Positions 59,115 to 64,000 of a DNA stretch of 64,000 nucleotides are shown here, piece after piece. Every line of letters starts with the position of its first letter. The first letter of the stretch is position 1. Made by a program: the position numbers and the translations under genes. A model generated the notes under the pieces. It saw only the letters and a program-made list of their open reading frames with translations, ran no database searches and had not been told where the DNA came from. This DNA comes from Trypanosoma brucei gambiense DAL972 (lineage: Eukaryota; Euglenozoa; Kinetoplastea; Trypanosomatida; Trypanosomatidae), in assembly GCF_000210295.1 (NCBI RefSeq), contig NC_026743.1:744001-808000 (forward strand), read 5' to 3'.

Positions 59115-61955
59115 ATGAGTACCGAGAACGAGGGCGAATCAAAAGAAAATCCCTCGTATCTCACTGTAGAATTAGAGCATGTCGGCCATGTCTCCATCGA
59201 TGCAATTGAGCACCACTACATGGAGTTGCAAAAGGAACTAGCGATGGAGCCACATTTGCGACCACTGCGTGAGGAATATGAGAAGATCCACCGCCTCCTC
59301 CGTAAAAGTCACGATGGGGAGAAGCGGTTGATGGCAAAGATAAAGGAATTAGATCATGACTTGATTACACATGCGGCGAACGTTGAAAGTGCGCTGAAAC
59401 TCGCTCGGCAAGATGAGGACGTGATTGAGGCCCTGAGGAGGGAAATAGAAAAGGCCTGGTCACTTGCTGACAGCGCGCATGCTCGTGAAAAGGAAACGCG
59501 GGAACAAATACAGGAGTTGCGCCAGCAGGTGGTGCGTCTTAATGGGCTAGTGGATAAAAACACAAGCAGTACATTGGGACAGGAAAACTTTCTCCGTGAT
59601 CTTATTAAGGCGAAGAAAGAGTTTGAAAACGAGCGTCTAATGGCACAAGCTAAGGCGGAGCGGCTCGTGGATGAACGGCTATTTGCTCAGAGGAAGATGC
59701 ACAAACTGCGAGAGGATAGTGAATGTGTGCGGCATAGCCTTGAGAACACGCTCAAGAACTATGAAGGGTGTCTACGTAACCTCTCCGATACCAAACGGGA
59801 TCGCGAGAGTCTGGAGCAGCAGGTGCGGGAGTACCGTGTAGAAGCGGATGAACATTTGAAAGAGATAGCAAGCGTCCGTCAATCGGTGGCCGAGTTAGCA
59901 AAAGAGGAGGAAAAGCTGAAAGCACTTGCGCTTTCAGAACGGGATTCTGTGGGGCAATTAGCTAAGCAATTGGAAGAACAACAGGACCGATTTAAGAAGG
60001 AGGCTGACAAACTTGCCGCTGTTGAGGCGCACAATGCAGAAATGAAGCAGGAGATACCAAAGATGAGAATGACGCTAAAGGGCCGGCATGCAGAGGTGGA
60101 GCGACTTGCCTTATCCTTACGAAAGGTTCGTAAAGGAGCCGGGGTCCAGCAGACCGAAATAGACAAGCAGATGCAGACGAGGGCTTCGCTGATGGAACAA
60201 ACGGAGAAAATGCACACCGCTATTGAAGAGCTTCTGCGTACATTAGACGACCACGTCAAAGCGTTGCATGATGAAGAGGTCCGATTGAAGGGAGCCATGC
60301 CCATAAAAACAAAACTCCTCACTGAAAATTCGCGCGTTGATAGTGAGAAGGCTATGATGGAGGGCCAGCGGATGCTGGAAGAGGGTAAGCGACGTAACTT
60401 AACCCAACAACTAGAAAAACTTCTTCGGGATAACGAAGCAATGCGAAAGAAAATATTTGAACTGGAACAAAATCAGGCGAAAATCCTTGACAATGGACAG
60501 CGAGAGGCTTTGCAGTATCATCGGGTGCTTGAGCAAACACGTAAGCAACAAGGACAGGCTAAGTTACTGCAGCAGCAGTTGGAGGACAATGAAAAGCGTC
60601 TTAAAGCGCAACAGGATTTGCTTGACCGAGTCTCCGCAGACCGCGCACGAACGGAAAAGCGGTTGAAGGAAAGTGAACTTGAGTGTTCTGGGTTGAAGCA
60701 GCGGTATAATCACAATGGGGAGGAGATTCAGTTGTTGAAAATGCAAATTATAGGCAAGGAGGGCGCACTTTGCCGCATTCATATGGTACGCAAGCAACTT
60801 CAGCGTGACATCGCCAATGCTGAGGAGCGCGCAAGCCACCTGAAGGAAGACGGTACGAGCGCTACCAACCGCTACGAGACGCTAAAGGGAGAAGTAAAGC
60901 AACTCAGTCACTTAATAGCCGAGTGTGACGCAGAGAAGAGTAAGTACCAATCTAAATTTGCTGCACTCGTTAACGAACGGAATGTGCTTGCTACCCAGTT
61001 GGTTCGTCGTAACGAAGAGCTGCGCCTCCTCCACAGCAAAATACGTTTGCAGGAGTGTAGTATTGAAAAAGGTGCGGAGGACTACAACAAGCGTGTGCGG
61101 GCTGTGATAGGGAAGCGAAGTGAACTTGAAGAGCTGCGACTGCGTTGTCGAGTTGCCCTTGCCCGCATGCTTCACGCGGAGAAACTGAGACGGCGAAAAC
61201 AAAAAATCGAGCGTGACCTCTTTACTGAAAAGCGTCGCTCTCGTGCCCTCGCTGACGAGCTTCAACGCCCTGTAAATGTACACCGATGGCGGCGACTTGA
61301 AGGCAATGCCCCCGAGATTCTCGACGGCATTTACAAAGTTCACACTCTAGAACGACAGATACTTAAGAAACAAGATTTGCTCGTGGAAAAGACAAAACAA
61401 TTGGCTGCTCGCAATGCAGAATATGAGGCTGTTAGGAAAAAGCTTGCCGAACTTCAAGGCCCGGAGGTAGCGGGGGAGTTGAGCTTATATGACGAAAACT
61501 TGCAATGTCGTCGCGAACAAATACGGGGTCTTGACACCGAACTTCAGGAGGTTGAACAGCACGTGGACGTAGTGGCTGAGGAAGTGAAGCAACTGACAGT
61601 AGAGTTATGTGAGGTGAAGCGGCGGTATTATAATGCGAAGCATAAGAATGACCTGCTCCGCCGTGAGCAAGGTGCTTTTCGCGCCATGTGGGGTGGGTCT
61701 TCAGCGGTCGCTAGGACTGCACTCGCCGCAATCGAAAACGCTTCAGAGCGCCGGCAGCTCCAGCAACAAGGATCAATTTCCAGTCGTCGGCAACCGCTAT
61801 GGCGCACGCGGGCGCAAAAGCGCCGCGAGCAAATTAAACAGGAGGAACAAATCGTTCAGGTACTATCGACTGGTGCACCAGCGCCAAGTTTTCCTCTTCA
61901 AGTCCCACCAGGTCAGCGCATTTTCTTGGGGGGTGGTTTTGCGCTAACTCGGTGA
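59115..61955 (+). CDS. CFAP58: Cilia- and flagella-associated protein 58 (CFAP58/CCDC147)
   Basis: The product is 946 aa, coiled coil nearly from end to end (about 25-860). The conserved C-terminal signature PVNVHRWRRLEGNAPE at about residue 720, followed by KVHTLERQILKKQDLLVEKT and LQGPEVAGELSLYDENL, matches CFAP58 (LNRPVNVHRW.KLEG; PGPEVAEQL). Length is near the animal protein (about 870 aa). CFAP58 is needed for sperm and motile-flagellum structure, fitting a flagellated parasite. The last 90 residues are basic and Gln/Arg-rich, and may be kinetoplastid-specific. Start is ATG 59115. Confidence 0.92.
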   Translation: MSTENEGESKENPSYLTVELEHVGHVSIDAIEHHYMELQKELAMEPHLRPLREEYEKIHRLLRKSHDGEKRLMAKIKELDHDLITHAANVESALKLARQDEDVIEALRREIEKAWSLADSAHAREKETREQIQELRQQVVRLNGLVDKNTSSTLGQENFLRDLIKAKKEFENERLMAQAKAERLVDERLFAQRKMHKLREDSECVRHSLENTLKNYEGCLRNLSDTKRDRESLEQQVREYRVEADEHLKEIASVRQSVAELAKEEEKLKALALSERDSVGQLAKQLEEQQDRFKKEADKLAAVEAHNAEMKQEIPKMRMTLKGRHAEVERLALSLRKVRKGAGVQQTEIDKQMQTRASLMEQTEKMHTAIEELLRTLDDHVKALHDEEVRLKGAMPIKTKLLTENSRVDSEKAMMEGQRMLEEGKRRNLTQQLEKLLRDNEAMRKKIFELEQNQAKILDNGQREALQYHRVLEQTRKQQGQAKLLQQQLEDNEKRLKAQQDLLDRVSADRARTEKRLKESELECSGLKQRYNHNGEEIQLLKMQIIGKEGALCRIHMVRKQLQRDIANAEERASHLKEDGTSATNRYETLKGEVKQLSHLIAECDAEKSKYQSKFAALVNERNVLATQLVRRNEELRLLHSKIRLQECSIEKGAEDYNKRVRAVIGKRSELEELRLRCRVALARMLHAEKLRRRKQKIERDLFTEKRRSRALADELQRPVNVHRWRRLEGNAPEILDGIYKVHTLERQILKKQDLLVEKTKQLAARNAEYEAVRKKLAELQGPEVAGELSLYDENLQCRREQIRGLDTELQEVEQHVDVVAEEVKQLTVELCEVKRRYYNAKHKNDLLRREQGAFRAMWGGSSAVARTALAAIENASERRQLQQQGSISSRRQPLWRTRAQKRREQIKQEEQIVQVLSTGAPAPSFPLQVPPGQRIFLGGGFALTR

Positions 61956-62763
61956 CGTTGCTCTGCTTATTTCACATCGTCGGGTAAAGGATGTGTGTAG
62001 AGAGTTTGTGAATGCTGTGGTGTTGTTCCTGCGTCTTATGTGTGAAAAACAGGCGTGGAAATGTGAGACTGGCGGGGCTCCCTAGTGTAATTATTGTATG
62101 AGTGACTGAGGGCATATACAGAGGAGGCGAGGAAGTCAGCGGAGTGGATGAGACCCAAGCAACGAAAATGTCGTGCGATGATGATTCTCTCCCATTTTAA
62201 TGTCCAACAGTAGTAGATTATTCAGCTTTCAATGTATGCAATTTTTTTTGTTGTTTTTTTTGTTGTGTTTCCTTCCTTGTTATCTTCATTGGACCTGACG
62301 AATGGTGGGAGGGAGCCTGCGGAACATGAGGCGCACCCGTTCGTCCACTTGTCGCTGAAACCAAATTGGTATGTATATTACAGGGAGGGGGGAGAAAGGT
62401 GAGAGGTGTTGTTTTGTTAGCAGTCGTTGAGAAGGGTGTCGTCGTATACAGAATTATATAATATATATATATATATATATTATGTATGGGAAGCATATAC
62501 TTTTATTTACTGTGAGTGTATTGTGGACGTGTGTTGTGCGGTTCCTTTTGAACTTTTTTCTGGCGTAGGCGGCCATTCTGCCTTTTGTATTCCCCCCCCT
62601 TCCTCTTTACCAAATTTTTACTACAACACCGAAAGGAAAAAAACAATTATTATTGGACGACGTAAGTCAAATGGCGGACTCAAATATTTTTGCATACCCT
62701 GTGCATGTGATTTATTATTATTTCGTCTCTTTCTATCCCAATATGACGTTTATATAGAATGCG
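61956..62763 (+). other. Spacer with TA repeat
   Basis: It holds a TA microsatellite (62454-62482), C-run (62590-62599) and T/C patches (62600-62630, 62709-62740). Acceptor candidates lie near 62756-62757. No gene is seen. Confidence 0.45.
62454..62482 (+). repeat. (TA)n microsatellite
   Basis: About 13 TA units with one break near the start, in the spacer after CFAP58. Confidence 0.9.
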
Positions 62764-64000
62764 ATGCGAGGGTGTGCAAAAGGCATCGGTGCTACATTTG
62801 CTGCTGATGCCTCGAATCATGTAAGGGGGAAATCCGTGAACGCGGATGAGAGCTGCTTTGGTGTTTTTCAAAATATGCATATCAACCCTTTTCCCGTTCG
62901 CGCCGCTATTGACATTGGTACTGGTGGAATGATTACCATGGTGGTTGCTCGCGTTGACGCCGCAGCCAACGCCGTGCGCAATTTCATGTATCAGACGCAG
63001 CTACCGTTACACCTGGAATCTGTAGCCGCAGGGTTGGGCGACTCATCATCGTTCGTTCTTTCTGAAACAACTCGAGCGGACATACGCAATAAAATGCGTG
63101 TGTTCCACGGTGCACTCCGTCGTGATAATTATGATGGTCTCAGCGAACGTGCCGCTGTTATGTCGTGGCCGCTGTGCGAAGCCGCTGATGCACTGGCGTT
63201 AGCTGAGGACCTAACGCGTGAGTTTAAGGTGGATGTGCGTGTTCTGGGGAAAACGTTTAATGTAAGTATGCCGTTCTGTGGTTCAGTTGGGTTATCAACT
63301 AATGCGAGCCAGGAATCAATGGAGGTTGACGTGCGGCGGGGTAGGCGCTGTTCTAATGCCTGCACCACTGCTGTTACTGGCGGCAGTGAAAGCGGTTCTG
63401 TTCAGTCTTTCTTGCATCATACTAATCGTCGTCGGAAGGAAAGGCAAGCGAAATTAGATTCACAGCGAGAGGTACGTACTGTGACTGATGGTGATCGTGT
63501 GCCCAATGTACCGGCAGCTCAGCAGATGGAGCAGTTGGCCTTCCTCGCGCACGCTGCTGTGAGCAAGTGCGTTGCTCCGCAGCGCTTGCTCATTCTTGCG
63601 GAGGATTGTCATCGAGGAATATGTGTGCTAGGCGCAGATACAGCTGAACCCGAAGAAGTGACCGACGACGAGACAGTGACTAACACTAAAGGTATCAACA
63701 ATAATAGCAAGGATGCCGTTACGCACCAAGGAGTTGGGTCACCCACTGGATTACTTGTACATGCGTTGCCGGTCGATTTAGCGATGGCACACCGACTATT
63801 GGTTACGACGGTGCAACGTCGGTCACAAACTACGGATGAAGGCGCCAACCAACGAAGCCCCAACCCTGTTCTTCGTGAGGAGTTTAGGAGGTTGCGCTGT
63901 CTGTTGGAGGAGGCAATGCACCACACATTGCCTCAGTGGGTTCTTGATAAGTCAAACACTGGTGGGGTCATATGTGGGTCAAGTTTTAACGGTGGCGTGC
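62764..64000 (+). CDS. Ppx/GppA-like phosphatase family protein, 5' part
   Basis: The frame is open from ATG 62764 to the right edge (412 codons), so the gene is partial. Residues about 49-55 read IDIGTGG, the phosphate-1 motif of ASKHA-fold enzymes, and AAIDIGTGGMITMVVARVD fits the start of Ppx/GppA exopolyphosphatase/pppGpp hydrolases. The next blocks (VAAGLGDSSS; AVMSWPLCEAADALALAEDL; FKVDVRVLGKTFN) follow the family order 'G.gl', 'ava T.a.R.a.na.efl' and 'g..v.vl'. Residues about 160-270 form a polar insert unlike bacterial members. A second in-frame ATG at 62875 puts IDIGTGG at residue 12, as usual in the family, and may be the true start. Confidence 0.7.
   Translation, partial: MRGCAKGIGATFAADASNHVRGKSVNADESCFGVFQNMHINPFPVRAAIDIGTGGMITMVVARVDAAANAVRNFMYQTQLPLHLESVAAGLGDSSSFVLSETTRADIRNKMRVFHGALRRDNYDGLSERAAVMSWPLCEAADALALAEDLTREFKVDVRVLGKTFNVSMPFCGSVGLSTNASQESMEVDVRRGRRCSNACTTAVTGGSESGSVQSFLHHTNRRRKERQAKLDSQREVRTVTDGDRVPNVPAAQQMEQLAFLAHAAVSKCVAPQRLLILAEDCHRGICVLGADTAEPEEVTDDETVTNTKGINNNSKDAVTHQGVGSPTGLLVHALPVDLAMAHRLLVTTVQRRSQTTDEGANQRSPNPVLREEFRRLRCLLEEAMHHTLPQWVLDKSNTGGVICGSSFNGGV

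Noticed and set aside
1..64000. tRNA, rRNA, CRISPR and prophage content
   Set aside because: No B-box-like GGTTCGA elements in suitable context, no rRNA-like blocks, no spaced direct repeats; the window is eukaryotic nuclear DNA.

Overview
The window looks like nuclear DNA of an African trypanosome, most likely the Trypanosoma brucei group. The evidence is: intronless genes all on the + strand, as in one polycistronic transcription unit; spacers full of long polypyrimidine tracts followed by AG (spliced-leader acceptor signals); coding DNA that is clearly less AT-rich than the spacers; and gene content. From memory, unchecked here, homologues of the SCT1/GPT2-type acyltransferase, U2AF35, P5C dehydrogenase, the chromosome-10 acyl-CoA synthetase and RPL38 lie close together on T. 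brucei chromosome 10. Starts below are ATG codons, because non-ATG starts are not expected in trypanosomes.

Layout. 1-841: broken 3' end of a gene that ended in an RZ-type zinc finger. 1.3-3.1 kb: proteasome subunit RPN11 and a small one-TM protein. 3.1-9.3 kb: gene-poor stretch whose composition looks like decayed coding DNA on the opposite strand. 9.3-23 kb: an unknown basic protein, a TYW2-like tRNA methyltransferase, a large helical protein, an SCT1/GPT2-like acyltransferase with an N-terminal zinc motif, the primase large subunit and COX11. 23.6-34.8 kb: a CH-like coiled-coil protein, an LRR coiled-coil protein, NAA50, a CFAP141-like protein, an ABCF3/GCN20-like ATPase and an Eco1/ESCO-like cohesion factor with a PIP box. 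36-54.7 kb: U2AF35, P5C dehydrogenase, an unknown basic protein, a CMGC kinase with an altered catalytic loop, an unknown protein, a long-chain acyl-CoA synthetase with a myristoylation/palmitoylation motif, a one-TM protein and RPL38; spacers here are long, AT-rich and rich in microsatellites. 55-64 kb: a one-TM protein, a Rubicon-homology protein, CFAP58 and the 5' part of a Ppx/GppA-like ASKHA protein running off the right edge.

The genes do not form one pathway, as usual for trypanosome units: protein turnover, tRNA modification, DNA replication and cohesion, splicing, lipid and proline metabolism, flagellar axoneme and endolysosomal or autophagy traffic are mixed, and expression is presumably set after transcription. 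No phage, CRISPR, tRNA or rRNA was found. The least ordinary items are the HRDLSPRN kinase, the divergent Eco1 with a perfect PIP box, the zinc motif on the acyltransferase, the Rubicon-homology protein, the Ppx/GppA-like gene, the broken RZ-finger gene and the antisense-looking desert at 3-9 kb.
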